A stretch of DNA of 43,242 nt, taken from NCBI GenBank assembly GCA_019635965.1, contig JAHBYK010000012.1, positions 1 through 43,242 on the forward strand, in the 5' to 3' direction. The notes below the pieces were generated by a model. The model searched no databases, was not told where the DNA came from, and worked only from the letters and a program-made list of their open reading frames with translations. The stretch is from Parvibaculum sp. Its GTDB lineage: Bacteria > Pseudomonadota > Alphaproteobacteria > Parvibaculales > Parvibaculaceae. Of this stretch, positions 32,786 to 41,273 are shown piece by piece (the stretch's first letter is position 1; each line of letters starts with the position of its first letter). Position numbers and translations under genes: made by a program.

Positions 32786-34831
32786 TTGTCCGATGACGAC
32801 GAAATAGATCCGCATTATCCGATGCGCGCTGCCATGAAGCGCGCTCAGGAATTGCGCGAGCTGCCGCCGGAAGACGAGGAAAGGCCGCGCGGCAGGAAGA
32901 AGGCAAGCCTTCCGATGCGGATGCTTGCCTGGTTCTCCTTTGCCTTCACGGCGGTCTGCGTGGCCTTTGCGGCGCTCGTCTTTCTCACCCTGCCCGACCT
33001 GCAACGCGCCATCGAGCGAGGCAACACCGAGACGCTGTCCATTCGCGTGCTCAATGCGGCGGACGAGGAAATCGGCGTCCGCGGACGGCGGACCACACAG
33101 ATCGTGCCTCTCGGCGAAATGCCGCCCTATCTCGTCAAGGCGGTACTCGCAACGGAAGACCGCCGCTTCTACGAGCATAATGGCTTCGACGAACGCGGCA
33201 TTGCGCGCGCCATGTGGAGCAACCTCAAGGCGCTCTCCCTGGTCGAAGGGGGCTCGACCATTACGCAGCAGGTGGCAAAGAACCTCTATCTCGACAACAG
33301 CCGCACCATCTGGCGCAAGGCGCAGGAAGCCCTGATTACCGTCTGGCTCGAGAATAATCTGACGAAAGACGAGATCCTCACGCTCTACCTGAACCGCATC
33401 TATATGGGTGCCGGCAATTACGGAGTGGATGCCGCCGCGCGCTACTATTTCGGCAAATCGGTCCGTGATGTATCGCTTGCCGAAGCGGCGGTACTGGCCG
33501 GTCTTCCGAAAGCGCCGAGCCGCTTCGCACCCACGAACGACATCGAACAGGCGCGCCGCCGCGCCAATCAGGTTCTCGACCGGCTGGTCGATGCGGGTAG
33601 CCTGACCGAGCAGGAAGTGGCCGGCGCGCGCGCCAATCCCGCAGCGGTTTTGCCCCGCTCAAAGGAAGCGGGCCGTGAATATTTCGTCGACTGGATTGCT
33701 GAACAGACGCGGCAGCTTTTCCCGGATATGACGGGGCGCATCACCGTTCGCACGACGCTCGATCCTGCGCGCCAGACTGCGGCAGAAACCGCTATTCGCA
33801 AGGCCCTCGCAGATATGGGAACACAGCGCAATGTCTCCCAGGGCGCGCTGGTCGCGCTGGCGCCGGATGGCGCGGTGCTGGCGCTGGTCGGCGGCAAGTC
33901 CTATGTCGAAAGCCAGTTCAACCGCGCAACGCAGGCCAGGCGTCAGCCGGGTTCCGCCTTCAAGCCCATCGTCTTTCTCGCGGCACTCGAAGCAGGATTC
34001 ACGCCGGATAGCCCGATGACGGACGAACCGGTCTCCCTTGGCGGCTGGACACCGCGCAACGTGTCCGACCGCAACTGGGGTACGGTGACGCTCGCCACGG
34101 CGCTTGCCAATTCCATCAACACGATCACCGTGCAGGTCGGCGAGAAGATCGGCATGGACCGGATTCTCGGCGCGGCGCAGAAGCTGGGAATCGAAAGTAC
34201 ATTGCCGCGCAATCTTTCCATCGCGCTTGGAAGCGGCGAAGTGACACTGCTCGAACTCACCTCGGCCTATTCCGCCTTCGGCAATGAAGGCCGCCGCGCC
34301 GCACCATATGGCATCCGCGCGATCGAAGCGGAGAATGGCGACATTCTCTATGCGCATCAGTCTGCCGTTAAGCCGGTCATCACCGCCGCGCAGGCCCATG
34401 ACATGACCTACATGCTCTATCAGGTGATGACAGAGGGTACGGGCCGCTCGGCGGCCCTGAACGGCCGTCTTGCCGCCGGCAAGACGGGCACCAGCCAGGA
34501 CAACCGCGATGCCTGGTTCATCGGCTATACGGGGCATGAGGTTGCTGGCGTCTGGTTCGGCAATGACGATAATTCACCGACCCAGGGCGCGGCGGGCGGC
34601 AATTTTGCCGCCGTCGCCTGGCGCGACTACATGAATGCCGCGGAACGCAACCTGCCGCCCGCCCCCCTGCCCGGCGCCGTGCGTTACCGCGATGCGTCGT
34701 TCGTGGCGGCGACAACGCCGCGAAGCGGATTTTTCGCCGAACTTGCGGACCTCTTCAATGCCGCCCCGAAGCTCGAAGGCAGGCAGGAAGGCAGCCGCCG
34801 CACACCCGATTTCCGCGTCGGGGGCCGCTGA
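32786..34831 (+). CDS. Class A penicillin-binding protein (PBP1A family)
   Basis: This bifunctional peptidoglycan glycosyltransferase and transpeptidase has about 681 residues. After a cytosolic, charged N-terminus, a helix spans residues 47-69. The GT51 domain has EDRRFYEH (124-131) and GGSTITQQ (155-162). The transpeptidase domain has the catalytic SAFK (390-393), SIN (443-445) and KTGT (566-569). The TTG at 32786 (MSDDDEIDPHYP) was preferred for its GAGG site; a more upstream TTG at 32702 and an ATG at 32822 are alternatives, so the exact start is uncertain. It precedes the ABC-F gene by 72 bases. Confidence 0.93.
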   Translation: MSDDDEIDPHYPMRAAMKRAQELRELPPEDEERPRGRKKASLPMRMLAWFSFAFTAVCVAFAALVFLTLPDLQRAIERGNTETLSIRVLNAADEEIGVRGRRTTQIVPLGEMPPYLVKAVLATEDRRFYEHNGFDERGIARAMWSNLKALSLVEGGSTITQQVAKNLYLDNSRTIWRKAQEALITVWLENNLTKDEILTLYLNRIYMGAGNYGVDAAARYYFGKSVRDVSLAEAAVLAGLPKAPSRFAPTNDIEQARRRANQVLDRLVDAGSLTEQEVAGARANPAAVLPRSKEAGREYFVDWIAEQTRQLFPDMTGRITVRTTLDPARQTAAETAIRKALADMGTQRNVSQGALVALAPDGAVLALVGGKSYVESQFNRATQARRQPGSAFKPIVFLAALEAGFTPDSPMTDEPVSLGGWTPRNVSDRNWGTVTLATALANSINTITVQVGEKIGMDRILGAAQKLGIESTLPRNLSIALGSGEVTLLELTSAYSAFGNEGRRAAPYGIRAIEAENGDILYAHQSAVKPVITAAQAHDMTYMLYQVMTEGTGRSAALNGRLAAGKTGTSQDNRDAWFIGYTGHEVAGVWFGNDDNSPTQGAAGGNFAAVAWRDYMNAAERNLPPAPLPGAVRYRDASFVAATTPRSGFFAELADLFNAAPKLEGRQEGSRRTPDFRVGGR

Positions 34832-34903
34832 ATCGCGCAGGGAATTGCGCCGCCGCGCGCGATACGCCATACAGGCGGCGTCTGACAACCGGAATTCCGA
34901 AAC

Positions 34904-36700
34904 GTGGCCGCGCCGCTCCTAGCCCTCCGCGACATCCGCACCGTCTTTGCCGATCAGGTTCTGATCGCGGGGGCGAGCTTTGCGCTCGCGGCTGGCGACC
35001 GGCTATGCCTTGTGGGCCGGAACGGCAGCGGCAAGTCGACTTTGCTTCGGATCGCCGCCGGGCTCACCGAGCCCGATGGCGGCGAGGTCTTCCGCCAGCC
35101 CGGCACACGCATCGCCTATCTCGAACAGGTGCCGGATTTTGGCGGCGCGGCAAGCGTTCTCGACTATGCGATGTCGGGCGGTGCCGAGGCGCACAAGGCG
35201 GCGGCGGCGCTCGACGAGTTGAAACTTTCGCCGACGGCAAAACCGGCGACGCTTTCGGGTGGCGAAGGCCGAAAGGCTGCTCTGGCGCGGGTGCTCGCCG
35301 AAGAGCCGGACATCCTGCTGCTTGACGAACCGACAAACCATCTCGATCTGCCTTCGATCGAATGGCTCGAGACGCGGCTTTCCCAATTTCGCGGCGCCTT
35401 CATTCTCATCAGCCATGACCGGGCATTCCTGAGACGGCTTGCAGCGGGCTGTCTCTGGCTCGATCGCGGCATCATCCGCCGTCTCGACAAGGGCTTCGGC
35501 GCCTTCGAGGAGTGGGCGGAGCAGATCCTCGCCGAAGAGGAAGTGACGCAGCGCAAGCTCGACAAGCTGATCGAGCAGGAAACGCAATGGTCGCGCGAGG
35601 GCATCTCGGCACGGCGTACGCGTAATCAAGGCAGGCTCCGCCGGCTTCATGCGATGCGGAAGGAACGCGCGGCACAGGTGCAGCAGACCGGCCGCGTCGA
35701 TCTCGCGGCAGAGACGGGGCAGGCGTCCGGTTCGCTCGTCGTGGAAGCAAAGAACATCACCAAGGTCTGGCTGCAACCCGATGGCAGCGAGCGGGTAGCG
35801 GTGCGCAACTTCTCGACGCGCATCATGCGGGGTGACAAGGTTGGCTTCATCGGACCGAACGGCGCGGGAAAGACAACGCTTCTGAAAATTCTCACCGGCG
35901 CGCTCGCACCCGATAGCGGCAGCGTCCGGCTCGGCACAAATCTCACGCCCGTCTATATCGACCAGTCACGCGCCTCGCTGAACCCGGAAGCCACGCTCTG
36001 GGACACGCTGTGCGAAGGCGGCGGCGATCAGGTGATGGTGCGTGGAAAGCCTCGTCATGTGGTTTCCTATCTGCGCGATTTTTTGTTTCGCGAGTCGCAG
36101 GCGCGCCAGCCGGTGAAGGCGCTGTCGGGCGGCGAGCAATGCCGCCTGCTGCTTGCCCGTGCGCTGGCAAAGCCTTCCAACCTTCTCGTGCTCGACGAGC
36201 CGACAAACGACCTCGATATGGAAACGCTCGATCTGTTGCAGGAGATGCTCTCCGATTACGAGGGCACCGTGCTGCTGGTGAGCCATGACCGCGACTTTCT
36301 CGACCGGGTCGTCACCTCGGTTGTCGCGCTCGATGGCGAGGGAAATGCCGAGGAATATCCGGGCGGCTATACCGATTGGCAGCGCCAGCACAAGGAGCGC
36401 GTCAGGCCGGAGCAGAAGCAGGCCGCCGCCGCGCCCAAGGCGGAGCGCGCAAAGGCTCAGACCAAGCTCAGCTACAAGGATTCCCGCGCGCTGGAAGAAC
36501 TTCAGAAGCGGATGCCGCAACTCGAAAGCGAGATTGCCACAACGGAAAAGAAGCTCGCCGACCCTGACCTTTATTCCCGCGATGCCGAGGCTTTCCATAA
36601 GCTGAGCGCCGCGCTCGACCGGCTGAAAGCGGAGCTTTCGGCGGCGGAGGAACAGTGGCTTGAACTGGAAATGAAACGCGAGGAACTGGCGGGCGAGTGA
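34904..36700 (+). CDS. ABC-F family ATPase, Uup-like
   Basis: This 598-residue soluble protein has two ABC domains and no membrane part, as ABC-F ribosome-associated factors do. Walker A sequences are GRNGSGKST and GPNGAGKTT; signatures LSGGEGRKA and LSGGEQCRL; Walker B LLLDEPTNHLDLPS and LVLDEPTNDLDMET. The C-terminus is a charged coiled coil (ALEELQKRMPQLESEIATTE and DRLKAELSAAEEQWLELEMK), typical of Uup. GTG at 34904 is the start (MAAPLLALRDIRTVF). Function in ribosome rescue or DNA-structure tolerance is inferred from the family. Confidence 0.93.
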   Translation: MAAPLLALRDIRTVFADQVLIAGASFALAAGDRLCLVGRNGSGKSTLLRIAAGLTEPDGGEVFRQPGTRIAYLEQVPDFGGAASVLDYAMSGGAEAHKAAAALDELKLSPTAKPATLSGGEGRKAALARVLAEEPDILLLDEPTNHLDLPSIEWLETRLSQFRGAFILISHDRAFLRRLAAGCLWLDRGIIRRLDKGFGAFEEWAEQILAEEEVTQRKLDKLIEQETQWSREGISARRTRNQGRLRRLHAMRKERAAQVQQTGRVDLAAETGQASGSLVVEAKNITKVWLQPDGSERVAVRNFSTRIMRGDKVGFIGPNGAGKTTLLKILTGALAPDSGSVRLGTNLTPVYIDQSRASLNPEATLWDTLCEGGGDQVMVRGKPRHVVSYLRDFLFRESQARQPVKALSGGEQCRLLLARALAKPSNLLVLDEPTNDLDMETLDLLQEMLSDYEGTVLLVSHDRDFLDRVVTSVVALDGEGNAEEYPGGYTDWQRQHKERVRPEQKQAAAAPKAERAKAQTKLSYKDSRALEELQKRMPQLESEIATTEKKLADPDLYSRDAEAFHKLSAALDRLKAELSAAEEQWLELEMKREELAGE

Positions 36701-36718
36701 CCGCCATCCCCCTTGCCG

Positions 36719-36733
36719 TTAACCAGACCTCAA
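36719..36733 (+). promoter_or_regulatory. CtrA-like site upstream of the DUF1214 gene
   Basis: TTAA-CCAGACC-TCAA has the CtrA spacing with one mismatch, in the 156-base gap between the ABC-F and DUF1214 genes. A second site of the same type lies at 27805. No consensus promoter is evident, and the rest of this gap shows no gene. Confidence 0.35.
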
Positions 36734-36856
36734 CAATCCCTTTGACTGAACCAGATCGGCACGATTGGATGGTCACCGTGCTGATTCGCGTGCGGGGGTA
36801 TGGCGGGCTGGCATGTTGAATGACCTAGGGTCCAGAAGGGCCCACAGGGGGGATTG

Positions 36857-37444
36857 TTGAAGCTGGCCCTGAAGCTGTTGGCAGCGGTGCTCGTGGCGCT
36901 TGTGCTTGGCGCAGGCTCCGCCTTGCTTGTCGTCCGCTCGGGCGGGCTCGGCTCGCAGGTCTCTTCCGGTCCCTGGGAGACCGATCTCACCATCGGCAGT
37001 GCAGAGGCAGATCCCTATACGAGGGCGCAGGTCGCGGTTGCCGGTCTCCTCGCTCTCAACCGGAACGAAACAATCTACTTCACGGCTGCACGCGACGGAG
37101 ACGGCAATCGTCTGCGTGTTGATTGCCGTTACAAGATTGAAGGCACGGATCCGCCGGCACGCTGGTGGAGCATCACACTTTATGGAGACGACCATTTCCT
37201 CGTTTCGAATCCGCAAGGCCGCTATTCCTATGGCGGCGAGTCGGTTGCGCGGAACGAGGATGGCAGCTTCACGATTGTCGTCGGCCCCGACGAGACCGAT
37301 GGGAACTGGATTCCGACCGGACAGGGCCATGCCGGCGACACATTCACGCTCACACTCCGGCTCTACAACCCGGATGAAAGCGCGGCACGAAATCCCTCCG
37401 GGATCGCACTGCCGCGGATTGCCAAGGAGGCATGCGCGTCATGA
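36857..37444 (+). CDS. DUF1214 domain membrane-anchored protein
   Basis: This 195-residue protein starts with a hydrophobic segment (MKLALKLLAAVLVALVLGAG) that serves as anchor or signal. The DUF1214 domain contains the aromatic-rich RWWSITLYGDDHFLVSNPQG, RYSYGGESVARNEDGSFTIV and the terminal NWIPTGQGHAGDTFTLTLRL. TTG 36857 was preferred over TTG 36854 for spacing from an AGGGGGG site. The function of DUF1214 proteins is unknown. It overlaps the DUF1254 gene by ATGA (37441-37444). Confidence 0.85.
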   Translation: MKLALKLLAAVLVALVLGAGSALLVVRSGGLGSQVSSGPWETDLTIGSAEADPYTRAQVAVAGLLALNRNETIYFTAARDGDGNRLRVDCRYKIEGTDPPARWWSITLYGDDHFLVSNPQGRYSYGGESVARNEDGSFTIVVGPDETDGNWIPTGQGHAGDTFTLTLRLYNPDESAARNPSGIALPRIAKEACAS

Positions 37445-37962
37445 AAACCTGGCCCCTCTGGATCGCGGGCACCATTGCCCTCGCCGCCGTGTTTCATATC
37501 CTTACCGTGTTCGCCCTGCCCTACGGCATCATGAATCGCGCCATGGCGGGGATCGCAGCGCAGTCAGGCGGCGTGAACAAGCCGGTCTATCCCGACCGCG
37601 CCACGGCAGCTTCGCGCAGTATCGTTCGTCCAAGCCCGGACCTGCTCTACACGGCCTGCGTCTATGACGTTTCGGACCGGCCGGTGCGGCTGACGTCACC
37701 CGTTCCCGACACTTACTGGTCGCTCTCGGCCTTTGCCGCCAATACTGACAATTTTTTCGTGGTCAATGACCGGCAGGTCCACAACAAGCGTATCGAGATC
37801 ATCCTGACGGCCCGCGAGGATCTTGTGGTCGAGGGCGGGCAGCCCGTCATCATTGCGCCGAGCACGCGGGGTATCGTGTTGTTCCGCTCGCTCGTCCCAA
37901 CGGAAGAGGCGGCAACCGAAGTTGACGCGCTCCGCCGGCAGGCGAATTGCGAACCGCTTTGA
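37441..37962 (+). CDS. DUF1254 domain membrane-anchored protein
   Basis: This 173-residue protein has an N-terminal helix (LWIAGTIALAAVFHILTVFA) followed by a DUF1254-type domain: SPDLLYTACVYDVSDRPVRL, DTYWSLSAFAANTDNFFVVN and VIIAPSTRGIVLFRSLVP. In many bacteria DUF1254 and DUF1214 are fused in one protein of about 450 residues; here they are separate and in reverse order, each with its own membrane anchor. ATG 37441 is within the ATGA overlap and lies ten bases after AAGGAGG. An upstream ATG 37432 is too close to that site. Function is unknown. Confidence 0.82.
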   Translation: MKTWPLWIAGTIALAAVFHILTVFALPYGIMNRAMAGIAAQSGGVNKPVYPDRATAASRSIVRPSPDLLYTACVYDVSDRPVRLTSPVPDTYWSLSAFAANTDNFFVVNDRQVHNKRIEIILTAREDLVVEGGQPVIIAPSTRGIVLFRSLVPTEEAATEVDALRRQANCEPL

Positions 37963-38059
37963 GCCGAATTTGAGCGTTGCCGTGCAGTAGCCCTTGGCTG
38001 CGGGCGCTGTTACCATCATCCCCGTTCGAGCGACGATGCGCCTTTCCGGGGAGACTTCC

Positions 38060-39100
38060 ATGAACCGCAATCTCATTATCGGCAGCATTGCCGCCGCCGT
38101 GGCCGTTGCCGTGGCCATCATTCTCGTGCTGCGGCCGGGCGGTGGCGCATCGGGCGATCTCAAGACCGTCACCTTCGCCACCGACTGGAAGGCGCAGGCG
38201 GAACATGGCGGCTTCTACCAGGCGCTCGCCAATGGCTATTACGAGGAAGCGGGCCTCAACGTGCGCATCATGCAGGGCGGACCCGGCGTGAATGTGCCGC
38301 AGCTTCTCGCCGCGCATACCGTTGAGTTCGGCCTTGGCTCCAATAATTTCATTCCGCTCAACATCGCCGCCGCCGGCGCGGGCGCGAAGGCCGTGATGGC
38401 CTCCTTCCAGAAGGATCCGCAGGTCTTCATCACCCATCCGCGCGACGACGTGAAAAGCATTGCCGACATGAAGGGCAAGCCGATCATGGTGTCGGATGCG
38501 ACGGTGAGCGCCTTCTGGCTGTGGCTGAAATCGAAATACGGCTTCGATGACAGCCAGATCAGGAAATACACCTTCAACCTTGCACCCTTCCTCACCGATC
38601 CGAGCGCGATCCAGCAGGGCTATCTTTCCTCCGAGCCCTACATGATCCGCCAGGAAGGCGTGGAGCCGCAGGTCTTCCTTCTGTCCGACTATGGCTATCC
38701 GGGCTATGCCGCCTTCATTCTTGCGAGCGACCGGATGATCGCCGACGATCCGGAGACGGTGCAGGCTTTCGTCGATGCGAGCATCAAGGGCTGGGTCAGC
38801 TATCTTTATGGCGACCCTTCGCCCGCCAACGCACTCATCAAGCGCGACAACCCGGAAATGACCGATGAGGTGATCGCCAATGCGATCAACCTGATGAAGG
38901 AAAACGGCATCGTCGATTCCGGCGAGACGCTGACACTCGGCGTCGGCGCGATGACCGATGCGCGCTGGAAGCAATTCTACGACGAGATGGTGGAAGCAGG
39001 CGTCTATGACGCGAGTCTCGACCTCCACAGCGCCTATACGCTCGAATTCGTCAATCGCGGCGTGGGCCTCGACCTGAAGAAGGAACTGACGGGCGAATGA
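38060..39100 (+). CDS. ABC transporter substrate-binding protein, NitT/TauT (NMT1/THI5-like) type
   Basis: This 346-residue solute-binding protein has an N-terminal helix (IIGSIAAAVAVAVAIILVLR) without lipobox, so it may be membrane-anchored or exported. The fold markers are TVTFATDWKAQAEHGGFYQA, GYYEEAGLNVRIMQGGPGVN, VEFGLGSNNF and DMKGKPIMVSDATVSAFWLW, typical of the NMT1/THI5-like group that binds pyrimidines, sulfonates or similar. The substrate cannot be deduced. ATG 38060 was chosen because GGGGAG lies seven bases before; the open frame extends to 37994. It overlaps the ATPase gene in ATGA. Confidence 0.88.
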   Translation: MNRNLIIGSIAAAVAVAVAIILVLRPGGGASGDLKTVTFATDWKAQAEHGGFYQALANGYYEEAGLNVRIMQGGPGVNVPQLLAAHTVEFGLGSNNFIPLNIAAAGAGAKAVMASFQKDPQVFITHPRDDVKSIADMKGKPIMVSDATVSAFWLWLKSKYGFDDSQIRKYTFNLAPFLTDPSAIQQGYLSSEPYMIRQEGVEPQVFLLSDYGYPGYAAFILASDRMIADDPETVQAFVDASIKGWVSYLYGDPSPANALIKRDNPEMTDEVIANAINLMKENGIVDSGETLTLGVGAMTDARWKQFYDEMVEAGVYDASLDLHSAYTLEFVNRGVGLDLKKELTGE

Positions 39101-39873
39101 GCGCGGCCGGGGCGGCGGACGCGCCCTCTCTTATCGAACTCAGCGGCATCGGCAAGACCTATGCGAATGGAACGGTTGCGCTGACGGGAGTCGATGCGTC
39201 CATTCGTCAGGGCGGGTTCGTGTCGCTGGTCGGACCGTCGGGCTGCGGCAAGAGCACGCTGCTGCGGATCATCGCGGGGCTGATCGCGGAAGACCACGGC
39301 AAGCTCGGCTGGCCTGCGACCGGCGCGCGGCCCGCCGACATCGGCTTCGTCTTTCAGGATGCGACGCTGATGCCCTGGGCGAGCGTGGCGGACAATGTCT
39401 ATCTGCCGCTGAAGCTGAAAGGTTTGGGCCGGGTGGAAGCGGGGCCGCGCATCGAAGCGGCACTCAAGCGCGTCGGGCTTTCCGATTTCGCCGCCGCATT
39501 CCCGCGCGAGCTGTCCGGCGGCATGAAGATGCGCGTTTCCATCGCGCGGGCGCTGGTGACGGAGCCGCCGGTGCTGCTGATGGACGAGCCCTTTGCCGCG
39601 CTCGACGAATTCACGCGGGAAAAGCTCGACGGCGATCTGCTGGCATTGTGGCAGGCGCAGGGCTTCACCACGATCTTCGTGACGCACAGTATTTATGAGT
39701 CCGTTTTTCTGTCGGAGCGCGTGCTGGTGATGGGCGCGCGGCCGGGGCGCATGCTCGCGGAAATAGAGATCGGCGAGCCTTATCCGCGCGGGCGTGCATT
39801 CCGCGAGTCGCCGCGCTATGTCGAAATCTGCGCGCGGGTGAGCGCAGCGTTGCGCGAGGGGGCTGCGATATGA
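39097..39873 (+). CDS. ABC transporter ATP-binding protein, NitT/TauT type
   Basis: This 258-residue ATPase drives the uptake system formed with the neighbouring substrate-binding protein and permease. Walker A is GPSGCGKST, the Q-loop FVFQDATLMPW, the signature LSGGMKMRV and Walker B LLMDEPFAALDE, with the H-loop VTHSIYESVFLSERV. The LMPW and SIYESVFLSERV elements are typical of the nitrate/taurine/sulfonate transporter group. Start and stop overlap its neighbours by four bases, so the three genes are coupled. Confidence 0.92.
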   Translation: MSAAGAADAPSLIELSGIGKTYANGTVALTGVDASIRQGGFVSLVGPSGCGKSTLLRIIAGLIAEDHGKLGWPATGARPADIGFVFQDATLMPWASVADNVYLPLKLKGLGRVEAGPRIEAALKRVGLSDFAAAFPRELSGGMKMRVSIARALVTEPPVLLMDEPFAALDEFTREKLDGDLLALWQAQGFTTIFVTHSIYESVFLSERVLVMGARPGRMLAEIEIGEPYPRGRAFRESPRYVEICARVSAALREGAAI

Positions 39874-40676
39874 AGCGCGACGACACGCTTTCCGCGCGGA
39901 TCATGCGCATTCTCGTGCCGGTGGCGGCGGGCATCCTTTTCCTGCTGCTCTGGGAAGCATTCGTGACGATCCGCGAGATACCGCGCTTCGTGCTGCCGGC
40001 GCCTTCGGTGATCTTCGAGAGCCTCGTCCAGAATTTCGGTTCGCTGATGGGCTCGCTCTGGGTGACGCTGCGCGTGACGATTGCCGCCTTCCTGCTTGCC
40101 GTCGTGGGGGGCGTCGGACTTGCCATTCTCTTTTCGCAGAGCCGGCATGTGGAGATGGCACTCTTCCCTTACGCCATCGTGCTGCAGGTGACACCCGTCG
40201 TTTCCATTGCGCCGCTCATTCTGATCTGGGTCGGATACGATAATGTGGAGTTCGCGCTGCTGATCCTTGCCTGGATCGTCGCCTTCTTCCCGATCCTCTC
40301 CAACACGACGCTGGGGCTTCGCTCGGCGGACCACAATCTGCGCGATCTTTTCCGGCTCTACGGCGCCTCGCGCTGGCAGGTGCTGACGGAGCTGCAGCTT
40401 CCCTCCGCCCTGCCCTACATGCTGGCCGGCCTCAAGATTTCCGGCGGGCTCGCCTTGATCGGCGCGGTGGTGGCGGAATTCGTGGCGGGGTCCGGCTCGG
40501 GCAACGGGCTTGCCTGGCGGATCGTGGAGGCGGGGAACCGGCTCGACATTCCACGCATGTTTGCCGCGCTTTTCCTGCTCTCGGCGCTCGGCATCGCGAT
40601 CTTCTTCGGCTTGAGCCTGCTTGAGAACCGGCTGCTCCGGCGCTGGCATGAGAGCGCCGTTCGGCGGGAAAGCTAG
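39870..40676 (+). CDS. ABC transporter permease, NitT/TauT type
   Basis: This 268-residue permease has about six hydrophobic helices and the EAA loop in DLFRLYGASRWQVLTELQLP (E-L-x3-G-A-S pattern). The N-terminal LVPVAAGILFLLLWEAFVTI and PLILIWVGYDNVEFALLILA fit the BPD family. It ends the transporter operon. Beyond it lies a 211-base gap with palindromes and then the sulfite-reductase genes on the same strand. No evidence identifies the substrate; a sulfur compound is conceivable only from proximity. Confidence 0.9.
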   Translation: MKRDDTLSARIMRILVPVAAGILFLLLWEAFVTIREIPRFVLPAPSVIFESLVQNFGSLMGSLWVTLRVTIAAFLLAVVGGVGLAILFSQSRHVEMALFPYAIVLQVTPVVSIAPLILIWVGYDNVEFALLILAWIVAFFPILSNTTLGLRSADHNLRDLFRLYGASRWQVLTELQLPSALPYMLAGLKISGGLALIGAVVAEFVAGSGSGNGLAWRIVEAGNRLDIPRMFAALFLLSALGIAIFFGLSLLENRLLRRWHESAVRRES

Positions 40677-40731
40677 GCCGTCTGGCCCATTGTGGCTGGG
40701 CCTGACCGGCATCCATAATAACAAGAAAAAT

Positions 40732-40772
40732 TGTGATATATAATTATTCACACGATCATTGACGTTCAATGA
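40732..40772 (+). promoter_or_regulatory. Two palindromes upstream of the DUF2849-cysI operon
   Basis: In an A/T-rich stretch of the 211-base gap, TGTGA (40732-40736), eleven bases, TCACA (40748-40752) form one inverted repeat, and TCATTGACGTTCAATGA (40756-40772) is a perfect 7-3-7 palindrome. The N11 spacing of the first is unlike a Crp site (N6) and closer to LysR-type sites. Both lie about 120-155 bases before the DUF2849 ATG. They may control sulfur assimilation; the protein that binds is unknown. Confidence 0.6.
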
Positions 40773-40887
40773 GAAAAAACCCATCTTACGCGGGAATTAG
40801 CCCGGTCCCCTTGCGTCCGGGCGCGCGCGCCCATATTCCTTCGCCGGAAAAACCACGGCGCGCATTTCCGGCATCAGGGACGCAGAA

Positions 40888-41223
40888 ATGGCTCAACACA
40901 CCCGCAAGGGCGCACAATTTCAGGCAGTGACGGCGAACCGCCTCGCGGACGGGATCGTGGTCTATCTCACGGCTGATGCCCAATGGTCGGAGTCGCTGCA
41001 GGACGCCGCCGTGGCCGAGGGCAAGGAAGCGGCGGAAGCCCTGCTTGCCAAGGCCGCACCTGCCGTCGAGGACAATCTGGTGGTGGAGCCCTATCTCTTC
41101 GAGGTTGTCCGGGAAGATTCCGGGATTCGCGCGGCAAGTGTGCGCGAAACGATCCGTCAGGCGGGACCGACCGTCCGCCTCGATCTCGGCAAGCAGGCGG
41201 AGCTTTCCGGCGTTCATAGTTGA
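40888..41223 (+). CDS. DUF2849 domain protein
   Basis: This 111-residue protein belongs to DUF2849, found almost always just upstream of a sulfite/nitrite reductase in alphaproteobacteria. Visible segments are FQAVTANRLADGIVVYLTAD, AQWSESLQDAAVAEGKEAAE and PYLFEVVREDSGIRAASVRE, followed by TIRQAGPTVRLDL. No signal peptide is present. A role in siroheme or sulfite metabolism is inferred only from context. It is separated from cysI by 50 bases. Confidence 0.88.
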   Translation: MAQHTRKGAQFQAVTANRLADGIVVYLTADAQWSESLQDAAVAEGKEAAEALLAKAAPAVEDNLVVEPYLFEVVREDSGIRAASVRETIRQAGPTVRLDLGKQAELSGVHS

Positions 41224-41273
41224 TCGGCACAGTTGATTGCCGCGTTTGAGCGGCAAGGCAAAGGCAGAAGTTC

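Noticed and set aside
32586..32906. Upstream extension of the YcgN-like frame to 260 residues
   Set aside because: UPF0260 proteins start at the MTDTSE-type end and the added part runs antisense to the start of the penicillin-binding protein gene.
40732..40752. Crp/Fnr site TGTGA...TCACA
   Set aside because: The spacing is 11 bases, not the six required for Crp, so it is recorded only as an inverted repeat of unknown use.
40677..40887. SAM-type riboswitch before the sulfur genes
   Set aside because: I could not find conserved riboswitch core sequence or a pseudoknot arrangement in this stretch.
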